This document shows positions 25,229 to 33,468 of a DNA stretch of 40,099 bases, piece after piece. The number at the start of each line of letters is the position of its first letter. Position 1 is the stretch's first letter. Under the pieces are notes generated by a model. It was not told where the DNA came from. It did no database searches and was given only the letters and a program-made list of their open reading frames with translations. Origin of the DNA: an uncultured Prevotellaceae bacterium. Its GTDB lineage: Bacteria > Bacteroidota > Bacteroidia > Bacteroidales > Bacteroidaceae. The DNA lies in assembly GCA_902771785.1 (NCBI GenBank), contig CACXYH010000015.1, positions 1 to 40,099 of the forward strand, given 5' to 3'. The translations under genes were made by a program, and so were the position numbers.

Positions 25229-26929
25229 ATGAAGATAAATAAATCAACGAAGTGGGTGATGAGCGTCGTACTTCTCACCATTAACTTCTCACTTTTCATC
25301 TCCTCTTGTGCCGACCTTTCGTATACAGAGGAGTCGACCCGCGACGAAGAGTGGACCTTCAACTATTTCAATGAAGGCATCAAGGGCCTGGTGTCGGGTG
25401 TCTATGCGCAGGTTTATAATAATGAGTTTGAGTCAAACAGCGCCTACTTCCTGGCTGGTGCTACCGACGAAGCTCAGTATGCGCTCGAAACCGGCGACGT
25501 CAACAGCTACGTGAATGGTGGTTGGAGTCCGGCCAATCCTTTCTCCAATACCTGGACAAAGTCGTATACGGCTATTGCCGATGCAAACATGTTCCTGGAG
25601 AAGTTAGACCAGACCGACCTTTCCGATTGGAAGTATAACAGCGAATACAACAACTGGATGGCTCAGCTGGAGTTATTCCCCTATGAGGTGCGCTTCCTAA
25701 GAGCTTACTTCTATTTCGAGCTCTTCAAGACCTATGGCAATGTGCCTCTGGTGACAACCACGCTTACCAATGCTCAGGCCAACAGCTTGAAGCGTGACTC
25801 TTCAGACGTGATTGTCAAGTTCATTGTCGATGAGTGCGATGCCATCGCTCCTTATCTGCCTGTTTCTTATGGTACTGAGGTTGGTTCCGAAGTGGGCCGT
25901 GCCACGCGTGTTGCAGCAGCAGCCTTGAAGGCTCGCACGCTGCTCTACGATGCCTCTCCGCTTCACAACCCGAATAACGACAAGAGCAAGTGGGTGAAGG
26001 CTGCCGAAGCTTGTAAGTACATTCTCGACAATGCCGCTGCCTGGGGCCTGAAGCTCAGCGCCTATGGTTCGTTGTGGGGACACGATGCGTTCTTCAATCC
26101 CGAGCTGATTTTCGGTATCGGCCGTGGAGAGAGCAACTCATTCGAGATGGCCAACTATCCCGTTGGCGTGGAGAACGGAAGCTCGGGCAACTGCCCCACT
26201 CAGAGCCTGGTCGACCAGTATGAGTATCAGGACAATGGCCAGACCTTCGCCGAGCGTCATCCTGGCAGCATCGACCTTACCGCTGAAGACCCCTATGAGG
26301 GTCTCGACCCCCGTTTCGCACTCACCGTAGTGAAGAATGGCGATGAGTGGCCCAGCAACGGTGCTCAGAAGAAAATCATGGAGACCTTCAATGGTGGCTT
26401 CAATGCTGCTCCGAAGTATGGAGCTACTCCCACGAGCTACTATCTCAGAAAGTTCGTCGATGGTTCGTGCGTCACTACCGCCGACAACCAGACCACTCGC
26501 CGTCACACTTGGATCGTGTTCCGTCTGGCTGAGTTCTATCTCAACTATGCCGAGGCTGTCTTTAACGCTACGGGCAGTGCCAACGATGCCACTTACGGCA
26601 TGACGGCCAACGAGGCTATCAACGTGCTGCGCAACCGTGCCGACATCCAGATGCCCGAGTTCACCGAAGACGGAGCTGACTGGGTTAAGCGCTACGAGCG
26701 TGAGCGCCTGGTGGAGCTGGCTTTCGAGAATCATCGCTTTTGGGATGTGCGCCGTTGGATGAAGGGCGACCAGTATTTCAAGACCATTCAGGTGGCTAAC
26801 ATTAGCAGCAATCTGCAGCTGACCCGCTCTACGGTCAGCCGTACGTGGGACAAGAAGATGAATCTTTATCCCATTCCGCAGACGGAGCTGCAGAGGAACC
26901 CCAACCTCACTCAGAACCCCGGATGGTAA
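25229..26929 (+). CDS. SusD-like surface glycan-binding lipoprotein 2
   Basis: The ATG at 25229 gives 566 residues starting MKINKSTKWVMSVVLLTINF, with the lipid cysteine in LFISSC. Earlier in-frame ATGs lie in the direct repeat. SusD features include the N-terminal YTEESTRDEEWTF region, YEVRFLRAYFYFELFKTYGNVPLV, WIVFRLAEFYLNYAEAVFNA and the C-terminal ERERLVELAFENHRFWDVRRW, ending LTQNPGW as in SusD1. It pairs with SusC2 at the cell surface. Confidence 0.93.
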   Translation: MKINKSTKWVMSVVLLTINFSLFISSCADLSYTEESTRDEEWTFNYFNEGIKGLVSGVYAQVYNNEFESNSAYFLAGATDEAQYALETGDVNSYVNGGWSPANPFSNTWTKSYTAIADANMFLEKLDQTDLSDWKYNSEYNNWMAQLELFPYEVRFLRAYFYFELFKTYGNVPLVTTTLTNAQANSLKRDSSDVIVKFIVDECDAIAPYLPVSYGTEVGSEVGRATRVAAAALKARTLLYDASPLHNPNNDKSKWVKAAEACKYILDNAAAWGLKLSAYGSLWGHDAFFNPELIFGIGRGESNSFEMANYPVGVENGSSGNCPTQSLVDQYEYQDNGQTFAERHPGSIDLTAEDPYEGLDPRFALTVVKNGDEWPSNGAQKKIMETFNGGFNAAPKYGATPTSYYLRKFVDGSCVTTADNQTTRRHTWIVFRLAEFYLNYAEAVFNATGSANDATYGMTANEAINVLRNRADIQMPEFTEDGADWVKRYERERLVELAFENHRFWDVRRWMKGDQYFKTIQVANISSNLQLTRSTVSRTWDKKMNLYPIPQTELQRNPNLTQNPGW

Positions 26930-26933
26930 TAAG

Positions 26934-26965
26934 AATTGAAGAATAGTCAAATTGAAAAATTGAAG
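26934..26965 (+). repeat. AATTGAAR octad repeat before the TIG-domain protein gene
   Basis: Four 8-base units, of which three match AATTGAAA or AATTGAAG and one (AATAGTCA) is degenerate, fill the gap to five bases before the next ATG. They match the repeat before SusC2. Confidence 0.75.
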
Positions 26966-26970
26966 ATTAT

Positions 26971-28485
26971 ATGAAACACATAATCAATTATTTAGGCTCA
27001 CTGCTTGCCGTTCTTCTTATCGGCAGCACATTTACGGCCTGTACTGACGACGACGATAATGGTTCGGCTGATGTTGGACTGGGCATTAAGGTGTTCTTCC
27101 CGACAAAGGTTGTTGCCAATCAGCCGATGACTATCAATGGTTCCGACTTCGATGGCGTTACTGAGGTACTGTTCCCTGGTGTCGATGCACCGGTGACCGC
27201 TATCGAGCACGTCAGCAACGAAATGATTAGGGTCAACGCCCCGGCAGGTATCGCTGCTGAGGGTGGCAAGATTATCGTGCGCACTGCTGCTGGCGAGCAA
27301 GCTGAGTCGCGCTTGCCTCTGACCGTTGGACATACTAAGGTGTCGGGCTTCTCGAAGCAGCCCGGCGAGTCGGCAATGGGTGGTGAACTGATTACCGTGT
27401 TTGGTACCGATTTGGAGTTCATCACTGGCATAGAGCTGCTCGACACAGCCGGTGTCTCTATGGTGATAGACCATAAGGATTTCTATCGCAAAGGCACCAG
27501 TAGCGTCATCTTCCGCGTTCCCGATCCGAACATCTACACGGGCTCTTTCGTAGGCAAAATCCATACATACGACGGACAGAAGTTCGACATGCCTGAGCTT
27601 GCTTACGAGCCTGCTCCTACTGGACACTGGGAGCTTGTGAAGACCATCATCTGGAAGAACGCTGATCCCGAAGGCAATGGTCCTATCAGCTGGAACCCTA
27701 CCTATCGTATTGGTAAGGAAGGTACCGACGGCAAAAACGAGTGCATTGGCACCGTGCCCGAGGATCTGTGGGAGAAGATGAAGACCACACCGTTCTATCT
27801 CAAGGCTACCATCAACAACGAGGGATGGTACAACCTGCGCATCACCACCGGCTGGTGGAGCACCACCTTTACGGGTGCTGACATAGGCAAGGGCGATGAG
27901 CGGCTCGTGTTGGCTGGAGACGGCACGTTCACCTTAGAGATGGTTTTGGCAGGCGATCCTATTGTCGGAGAAATGGACGAGAAGCATCTGCTCTTCACCG
28001 GCGAAGGCTACACTCCGTTGGAACTCTACTTCGAGGAAGAAGTATGGGTGGAGAATGGCGAAGCCAAACCGAGCGACTATGACATTGCTGCCTGGACCGT
28101 CTATCAGAACGAAGGCGGAAACACTGAGCCTACGCTGCAGTGGCCCTTCTATCCCTCTTGGAGCAACGATGCCGGCAAGATCCGCATCATGCGCGGCATG
28201 GGCGATCCCGCCATCGAAACGCTCGGACTGACGACCAGCTCTAAGTTCGTCGTCTACAAAGAGGTAGGCACCACCGGTCAGATTCAGTGGAACAACCCCA
28301 ACTGGGGTAGCTTCGCTGGCGTCAACTGTAGCGACTGGGACGGCTCGGCCGAAACCATCGAGGTGCCCGTCACCGAGGAAATGCTGCAGTGCATCAACGG
28401 TGAGGTGCAAGACGGCTGGAGCAACACCGCCATGATCTTGCAGGGCGACGGTCTGACCGTCACTAAGATAGTCCTTGTGCCGTAG
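26971..28485 (+). CDS. Surface glycan-binding lipoprotein with TIG domains
   Basis: This 504-residue protein starts with a lipoprotein signal ending TFTAC and then TDDDDNG, an acidic run that in Bacteroidota marks lipoproteins for export to the cell surface. Two IPT/TIG-like domains follow (about 38-115, MTINGSDFDGVTEVLFPG; about 120-205, ITVFGTDLEFITGIEL). The C-terminal half has beta-rich regions with many Trp and Tyr (WNPTYRIG, WWSTTF, WPFYPSW, IQWNNPNWG), likely sugar-binding. Position right after the second SusD is typical of SusE/F-like or SGBP proteins, which bind polysaccharide and have no enzyme activity. Confidence 0.87.
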   Translation: MKHIINYLGSLLAVLLIGSTFTACTDDDDNGSADVGLGIKVFFPTKVVANQPMTINGSDFDGVTEVLFPGVDAPVTAIEHVSNEMIRVNAPAGIAAEGGKIIVRTAAGEQAESRLPLTVGHTKVSGFSKQPGESAMGGELITVFGTDLEFITGIELLDTAGVSMVIDHKDFYRKGTSSVIFRVPDPNIYTGSFVGKIHTYDGQKFDMPELAYEPAPTGHWELVKTIIWKNADPEGNGPISWNPTYRIGKEGTDGKNECIGTVPEDLWEKMKTTPFYLKATINNEGWYNLRITTGWWSTTFTGADIGKGDERLVLAGDGTFTLEMVLAGDPIVGEMDEKHLLFTGEGYTPLELYFEEEVWVENGEAKPSDYDIAAWTVYQNEGGNTEPTLQWPFYPSWSNDAGKIRIMRGMGDPAIETLGLTTSSKFVVYKEVGTTGQIQWNNPNWGSFAGVNCSDWDGSAETIEVPVTEEMLQCINGEVQDGWSNTAMILQGDGLTVTKIVLVP

Positions 28486-28522
28486 AATCATAAATAGGAT
28501 GACAACCCCTATTATGAACTAA

Positions 28523-28579
28523 CAATCATCACAGCCACCCCAGGTCTTATGGCCTACGGGATGGCTGTGATTGTTTTTT
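28523..28579 (+). terminator. Terminator/attenuator 14 bases before the GH26 gene
   Basis: CAATCA-TCA-CAGCCA (28523-28537) pairs with TGGCTGTGATTG (28562-28573), leaving a 3-base bulge, with a smaller inner stem, and is followed by six T. A small hairpin (AATAGG/CCTATT, 28493-28513) precedes it. The next gene starts at 28594, too near for a separate promoter, so partial read-through is likely. Confidence 0.75.
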
Positions 28580-28593
28580 AAAGTAACATAACA

Positions 28594-30042
28594 ATGAAAG
28601 CATACTTGAAAAGATGGTCGCTCATGGCTGTAGCCCTGCTGGCGCTGAGCTGTGGCGACGATGACGACTCCTCTTCGCAGGTGACCGTGACGCTGCAGTC
28701 GCAGTCCATTAAGGAGAGAGCCGAGGTCGATGCAGCCAGCACGACTGAAATCACGCTCACCTACAATGTGCCGGTAAGAGTGGCCCATGCGGCCAACATT
28801 ACCCTGAACGGCAAGAAGATTGAAGGCACGAGCCGCTCCAGTGACATGATGGGCATCACGGTGCCCGTGACGCTCGCCGAGGGCATCAGCTACACGCTGC
28901 TCGTCCCCTCGGGCTCGATCTTGGCAAATAGCGACGGCCGGGTGTCGGCGCCATCCTTCACGCTGAACTTCAAGACCCGGGAAGGGCAGCTCGACCAGAA
29001 GGGCCATATATCGATGACGCCCCTCACCACCAATGCAGCTGCTGTCACGCTCTATAAGTACTTCTACAAGCAGTATGGCGAAAAAGTCATTTCCAGCGTC
29101 ATGGCCAACGTCAACTGGAACAACGACTGCGCCAAGAAGGTGCATGCCCTCACGGGCAAATACCCCGCCATGAACTGCTATGACTTCATCCATATCTACG
29201 TGCCCAAGAACAACTGGATTGACTATACCAACATCTCTCCTGTCAAGGAGTGGGCCGATGCCGGAGGCATTGTGCAGCTCATGTGGCACTTCAATGTGCC
29301 GAAGAGCGCCACTACCACTCCAGGCGCTGATGGCTCCGGCGTCACCTGCACGCCCAGCGAGACTACGTTCAAGGCTGCCAACGCATTGAAAGACGGAACC
29401 TGGGAGAACATGTGGTTCTACCGGCAGATGGATAAGGTCGTGGCCGTCATGCTGCAGCTGAAGCAGGCTGGTATCGCTGCCACGTGGCGTCCTTTCCATG
29501 AGGCTGCCGGCAACGCTACCGCCAAGCAGCAGGCCGACTGGACCAAGTCGTGGTTCTGGTGGGGCTATGATGGGGCAGAGGTCTATAAACGCCTCTGGAC
29601 CACCATGTACGACTACTTCCAGCAGAAGGGCGTCGACAACCTGATTTGGATATGGACCACGCAAAACTTCAATGGCAACAGCGCGCAGTATCGTCAGGAC
29701 ACCGACTGGTATCCCGGCGATGCCTATGTCGACATCGTCGCCCGCGACCTCTATGGCTGCAATGCCGCGCAGAACGCTCAGGAGTTCCGCGAAATCCAGG
29801 CCGCCTACCCCAACAAGATGGTAGTCCTCGGTGAGTGCGGCTACGGCACGGTCAACAAAACCCGCAAGGAGCAAGGCAACATCGGCGACTGCTGGACGGC
29901 CGGTGCCAAGTGGAGCCACTTCATGGTTTGGTATCAGGGAAGCCAAGGTTCCACCGACACGATGTGCAGCGACGATTGGTGGAAGAGCGCCATGAGCAAC
30001 GCAAACGTCATCACTCGCGAACAGCTTCCGGCGCTGAAATAA
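28594..30042 (+). CDS. GH26 endo-beta-mannanase, surface lipoprotein with N-terminal Ig-like domain
   Basis: This 482-residue protein has a lipoprotein signal ending ALSC (Cys20) and then GDDDDSSS, the acidic run linked to surface export. Residues about 29-128 form an Ig-like domain (Big_5/SbsA type) homologous to that of the next gene. The GH26 barrel covers about 140-482, with LMWHFNVP (229-236), acid/base Glu303 in WRPFHEAAGN, WFWWGYDG and nucleophile Glu414 in VVLGECGYG. It would cut mannan at the cell surface before SusCD import. It is preceded by an attenuator-like hairpin. Confidence 0.91.
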   Translation: MKAYLKRWSLMAVALLALSCGDDDDSSSQVTVTLQSQSIKERAEVDAASTTEITLTYNVPVRVAHAANITLNGKKIEGTSRSSDMMGITVPVTLAEGISYTLLVPSGSILANSDGRVSAPSFTLNFKTREGQLDQKGHISMTPLTTNAAAVTLYKYFYKQYGEKVISSVMANVNWNNDCAKKVHALTGKYPAMNCYDFIHIYVPKNNWIDYTNISPVKEWADAGGIVQLMWHFNVPKSATTTPGADGSGVTCTPSETTFKAANALKDGTWENMWFYRQMDKVVAVMLQLKQAGIAATWRPFHEAAGNATAKQQADWTKSWFWWGYDGAEVYKRLWTTMYDYFQQKGVDNLIWIWTTQNFNGNSAQYRQDTDWYPGDAYVDIVARDLYGCNAAQNAQEFREIQAAYPNKMVVLGECGYGTVNKTRKEQGNIGDCWTAGAKWSHFMVWYQGSQGSTDTMCSDDWWKSAMSNANVITREQLPALK

Positions 30043-30102
30043 AGACTTTGCTGATGGTAGGCTCTGCGCTGCTCTCCCAACCATTAAATAACTATAAAGG
30101 AA

Positions 30103-30133
30103 TTGCAGGTTTCAGCTTTTTTCGTTACTTTTG
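30103..30133 (+). promoter_or_regulatory. Promoter for the GH5 lipoprotein gene
   Basis: TTG (30103-30105), a 20-base spacer and TACTTTTG (30126-30133) fit the Bacteroidota promoter consensus well. The start codon follows about 30 bases later. The GH5 gene can therefore be transcribed independently of the SusC1 operon. Confidence 0.7.
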
Positions 30134-30164
30134 CAGGCTGTAATTACTATCACAAATCATTAAT

Positions 30165-31730
30165 ATGAACATGAAGAAATATTTTCTTTTCCTTTCGGTG
30201 CTCCTGGCATCGGTTACGCTGATCGGCTGTGGCGACGACGATGACTCACCCTCTGGCGTCAACGTACTGCTGAAGACACAGAGCATCGACGAGGGGGCCG
30301 AGGTCGATGCTTCGGTCAACTCGGTAGAACTGGCTTACAACATGGCGGTGAAGGTGTCGGCCCGCGCAGCCATCACGCTCAATGGAGTGACCGTCACAGC
30401 TACGCGCGACGCCCGCAACGCTACGGTCGTCCGCATTCCGCTTTCTTTAGAGGAAGGCACGAGCTACGTGCTCAATGTGCCCGCTGGCAGCATCGTAGCC
30501 AGTAGCGACGAGGCATCGTCGGCATCCGCTTTCATCTTGAACTTCACTACGAAGGGCAAGGCCGACAACAGCATTGCCGGTCTCGTGAAGCGACTGGGCT
30601 GGGGATGGAACCTGGGCAACCACTTCGACACGAGCTCAGGCGAGGACGGCAAGCATCCGCAATGGGGCTATTGGGACAACGCGACGCCCACGCAGCAGCT
30701 CTACAAGAACCTGAAAGCTGCGGGTGCCAGCACCGTGCGCATGGGCGTCACCTGGGGTAACTACCAGAACACGGAGACGTGGGCCATTGAGCCTGCCTAC
30801 ATGGCTGAGGTGAAGCAGAATGTGGAGTGGGCCGGACAGGCAGGACTGAACGTCATTCTGAACCTGCACCACGACGAGTATTGGCTCGACATCAAGGGCG
30901 CTGCCACCAATAGCGCCACCAACGACGCTATCAAGACGCGCATCGAGGCTACGTGGAAGCAGATTGCCGAGGCCTTCAACGACAAGGGCGACTTCCTCTT
31001 CTTCGAGACGTTCAACGAGCTTCAGGACGGCCAATGGGGATGGGGCGACAACCGTACTGACGGAGGTAAGCAGTACAGGACGCTCAACGAGTGGAACCAG
31101 CTGGTGGTGAACACCATCCGCGCCACGGGCGGCAACAACGCCACGCGCTGGATAGGCGTTCCCGGCTATGCAGCCAGCCCGACGTTTGTACTCATCAACG
31201 ATTTCGTATTGCCTACCGACCCAGCCAACCGGCTGATGGTGAGCGTACACTTCTACGACCCCAGCAACTACACCCTCTCACCTTATGAGGAGAACAACAA
31301 CTCTAAGTATAAGAATGGAGGCTACAGCGAGTGGGGGCACACCGCTGCCGCCGGTAAGGCAGACCCTGGTAGCAACGAAGACCATGTGAAAGACGTGTTC
31401 AAGAAGCTGCACGATAAGTTCATTGCCAAGGGCGTACCCGTCTACATTGGCGAATATGGCTGCGTGATGCACACGAACGAACGTTCGAACCTGTTCCGCA
31501 ACTACTATCTGGAGTATGTGTGCCGCGCTGCCCACACCTATAACATGCCCCTTTGCATCTGGGACAACAACGTCCCGGGCGGTGGCAACGAGCATCACGG
31601 CTACTTCGACCACAGCGACGGCACCTATCTGAACAATGCCGAGTCGCTGGTGAAGACCATGATTCAGGCAGCTACCAGCGACGACGAAAGCTATACGCTG
31701 GAGAGCATCTATGCGAAAGCTCCGAAATGA
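30165..31730 (+). CDS. GH5 endo-glycanase, surface lipoprotein with N-terminal Ig-like domain
   Basis: This 521-residue protein (a start two codons later is equally possible) has a lipoprotein signal ending TLIGC, then GDDDDSPS, the surface-export type of acidic run. An Ig-like domain at about 31-130 matches that of the preceding GH26 protein. The GH5 barrel begins LGWGWNLGNHFDTS, has LNLHHDEYW (232-240), acid/base Glu285 in FETFNELQ and nucleophile Glu430 in VYIGEYG. The WNLGN opening resembles GH5_4 or related subfamilies, which include glucanases and glucomannanases, rather than GH5_7. Glucomannan is a plausible substrate by context. Confidence 0.87.
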   Translation: MNMKKYFLFLSVLLASVTLIGCGDDDDSPSGVNVLLKTQSIDEGAEVDASVNSVELAYNMAVKVSARAAITLNGVTVTATRDARNATVVRIPLSLEEGTSYVLNVPAGSIVASSDEASSASAFILNFTTKGKADNSIAGLVKRLGWGWNLGNHFDTSSGEDGKHPQWGYWDNATPTQQLYKNLKAAGASTVRMGVTWGNYQNTETWAIEPAYMAEVKQNVEWAGQAGLNVILNLHHDEYWLDIKGAATNSATNDAIKTRIEATWKQIAEAFNDKGDFLFFETFNELQDGQWGWGDNRTDGGKQYRTLNEWNQLVVNTIRATGGNNATRWIGVPGYAASPTFVLINDFVLPTDPANRLMVSVHFYDPSNYTLSPYEENNNSKYKNGGYSEWGHTAAAGKADPGSNEDHVKDVFKKLHDKFIAKGVPVYIGEYGCVMHTNERSNLFRNYYLEYVCRAAHTYNMPLCIWDNNVPGGGNEHHGYFDHSDGTYLNNAESLVKTMIQAATSDDESYTLESIYAKAPK

Positions 31731-31750
31731 TGGTTTGGTAGGCAAAAAGC

Positions 31751-31787
31751 AAAATCCCATCCCTCAATCGAGGAAGGGGATTTTTTT
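31751..31787 (+). terminator. Terminator between convergent GH5 genes
   Basis: AAAATCCC (31751-31758) pairs with GGGATTTT (31777-31784), followed by more T residues. It lies just after the plus-strand GH5 stop and before the stop of the convergent gene, and may serve both. Confidence 0.75.
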
Positions 31788-31791
31788 ATTT

Positions 31792-33468
31792 CTACTTCAC
31801 CAGCAGCTTGCGGCCGTTGCGAATGTAGATGCCTCGGCGCGGCGTAGCGGATAGCTGCTGTCCTGTGAGGGTGTAGATGCGGTTGTCGGCTTGCTGCGTG
31901 TTGGCGGTGGTCTGCTCGATGCCCGACGGCTTGAGCTTCGAGTCGACGGTGAGCGTGCATCCCCAGAACACGGTGGGGTTCACCTCGGTCTCTGTGCCGT
32001 CTTTCCTGATGAGGGCTATGCGCTTGATGGTGGTCGAATAGCTGGTCGAGCGGTTGTACTGCAGCGTGACGCGCTGTAGCGTGGTGCCGTAGTTAGAGGG
32101 CAGCTTGATGAGCGTGTTGGCAGCTGTGATGGCCTGCGTGCCGCTGGTGGTGGCACCATAGAACTTGGCAGAGAGGGCGCCGGCGGGTGGCGTCTGGCCC
32201 AGCTCCAGGCGTATGCCCGAATAGTCGCTCACGCGGAGCGTGCCGTTATAGAGGTTCATCTCCTGCCACGAGCCGCTGTAGTTGACGGTGAACACCATCT
32301 CGTAGTCGTCCTCTGTGGGGAAGAAGCCCTGGAAGTCGTCGCCGTGGTAGCCCTTGACGATGGCTTCGGCCAGGTCGGGCTCGCTGAAGGCGGGCAGCGA
32401 GCGGCTGATGCCGTCGGAGATGCCCATCCACTTGATGGTGGCCATGCCGTTTTGCTTGGTGGCCTGCACCATGTAGCGCGAAAAGTCCAGCAGGTTGGCG
32501 CGGTTGTTCTGATAGTCGCTTCCTGTGTCGCTGGTGCCCCATTCGCCGATGATGACGGGTGCGCCCTTGGCCACGAGATACTGCTTGAGGTCGGCAATCA
32601 TCTGTGTCACCTCGCGCTTGGCACCGGCCAGGTTGCTGATGTTGGGGTAGGCATGTATCTGGAACAGCAGGTGTCCTTCGGCCTCGTCGGCGGGCAGTTT
32701 CATCTGTTTCAGCGGGTCTTGCAGATGATTGTTCCAGGTGCCCACGCCGTTGCAGGCCCCGTAGGTGTTCACCACAAGGTTGCGCTGGGCGTTGTTGCCG
32801 CCGGTGCTTCTGACCACGTCGACAAACGTCTGGGCGTAGTTGTTGATGGCCTCATAGGCCGAGGCAGCTTTCGTGGCGTTGTAGCTGGGGGCTCCGAAGG
32901 TGGCAAAGCACCAGGAGTTGTAGGTGTCGAGCATCTCGTTGTAGCTCTCGAAGAGCAGATGCTCGTCGTAGTCGCGAAACTCCGTGGCTATCTGCCGCCA
33001 GAGGTATTCGTACTTTGCCTTCACGTTGTTGTATGCATCCATGTCGGCCTTCAGCCACGACTGGTGGCTGTCGCTGTCTTCTCCCGTGTCGTGATGCAGG
33101 TTGAGCAGACAGTACATGCCCTGTCCGATGACGTAGTCCACCACCTCGTGTACGCGCTTCATCCAGGCCTCGTCCACCTTTCCGTTGCTGTCCATGTGTG
33201 GATACCACGTCACGGGCACGCGGATGGTGCCGAAGCCGGCTCTCTTCATCATCTGCATCAGCGCAGCTGTGGTGACGGGCTGTCCCCACATGGTCTCGCT
33301 CTTCGTGGGGTCGGCCACGCGCTCGCCGTTGTGCGAGTCGAGCGTGTTGCCCAGGTTCCAGCCCACGCCCATGTTTGTGATGGCCTCGGTAGCCTTCTCA
33401 AACTCATCGGCCTGGGCTGTCATTCCCGTGAGCAGCATCAGGAGGGCAGAAAGAATCGTGCGCTTCAT
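31792..33468 (-). CDS. GH5 endo-glycanase with beta-rich C-terminal region and sorting-type tail
   Basis: This 558-residue protein has a signal peptide (about 1-20, ending TAQA) and no lipobox. The GH5 barrel starts MGVGWNLGNTLDSHNG, has LLNLHHDTG (121-129), acid/base Glu178 in LLFESYNEM and nucleophile Glu309 in VIIGEWG. About 380-520 is beta-rich and may be a carbohydrate-binding region. The C-terminus (IYTLTGQQLS and GIYIRNGRKLLVK) is the form seen on many Prevotella secreted proteins and resembles a type IX secretion sorting domain. The subfamily is GH5_4-like but not certain. The start overlaps the upstream mannanase stop by 4 bases. Confidence 0.85.
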   Translation of the reverse strand: MKRTILSALLMLLTGMTAQADEFEKATEAITNMGVGWNLGNTLDSHNGERVADPTKSETMWGQPVTTAALMQMMKRAGFGTIRVPVTWYPHMDSNGKVDEAWMKRVHEVVDYVIGQGMYCLLNLHHDTGEDSDSHQSWLKADMDAYNNVKAKYEYLWRQIATEFRDYDEHLLFESYNEMLDTYNSWCFATFGAPSYNATKAASAYEAINNYAQTFVDVVRSTGGNNAQRNLVVNTYGACNGVGTWNNHLQDPLKQMKLPADEAEGHLLFQIHAYPNISNLAGAKREVTQMIADLKQYLVAKGAPVIIGEWGTSDTGSDYQNNRANLLDFSRYMVQATKQNGMATIKWMGISDGISRSLPAFSEPDLAEAIVKGYHGDDFQGFFPTEDDYEMVFTVNYSGSWQEMNLYNGTLRVSDYSGIRLELGQTPPAGALSAKFYGATTSGTQAITAANTLIKLPSNYGTTLQRVTLQYNRSTSYSTTIKRIALIRKDGTETEVNPTVFWGCTLTVDSKLKPSGIEQTTANTQQADNRIYTLTGQQLSATPRRGIYIRNGRKLLVK

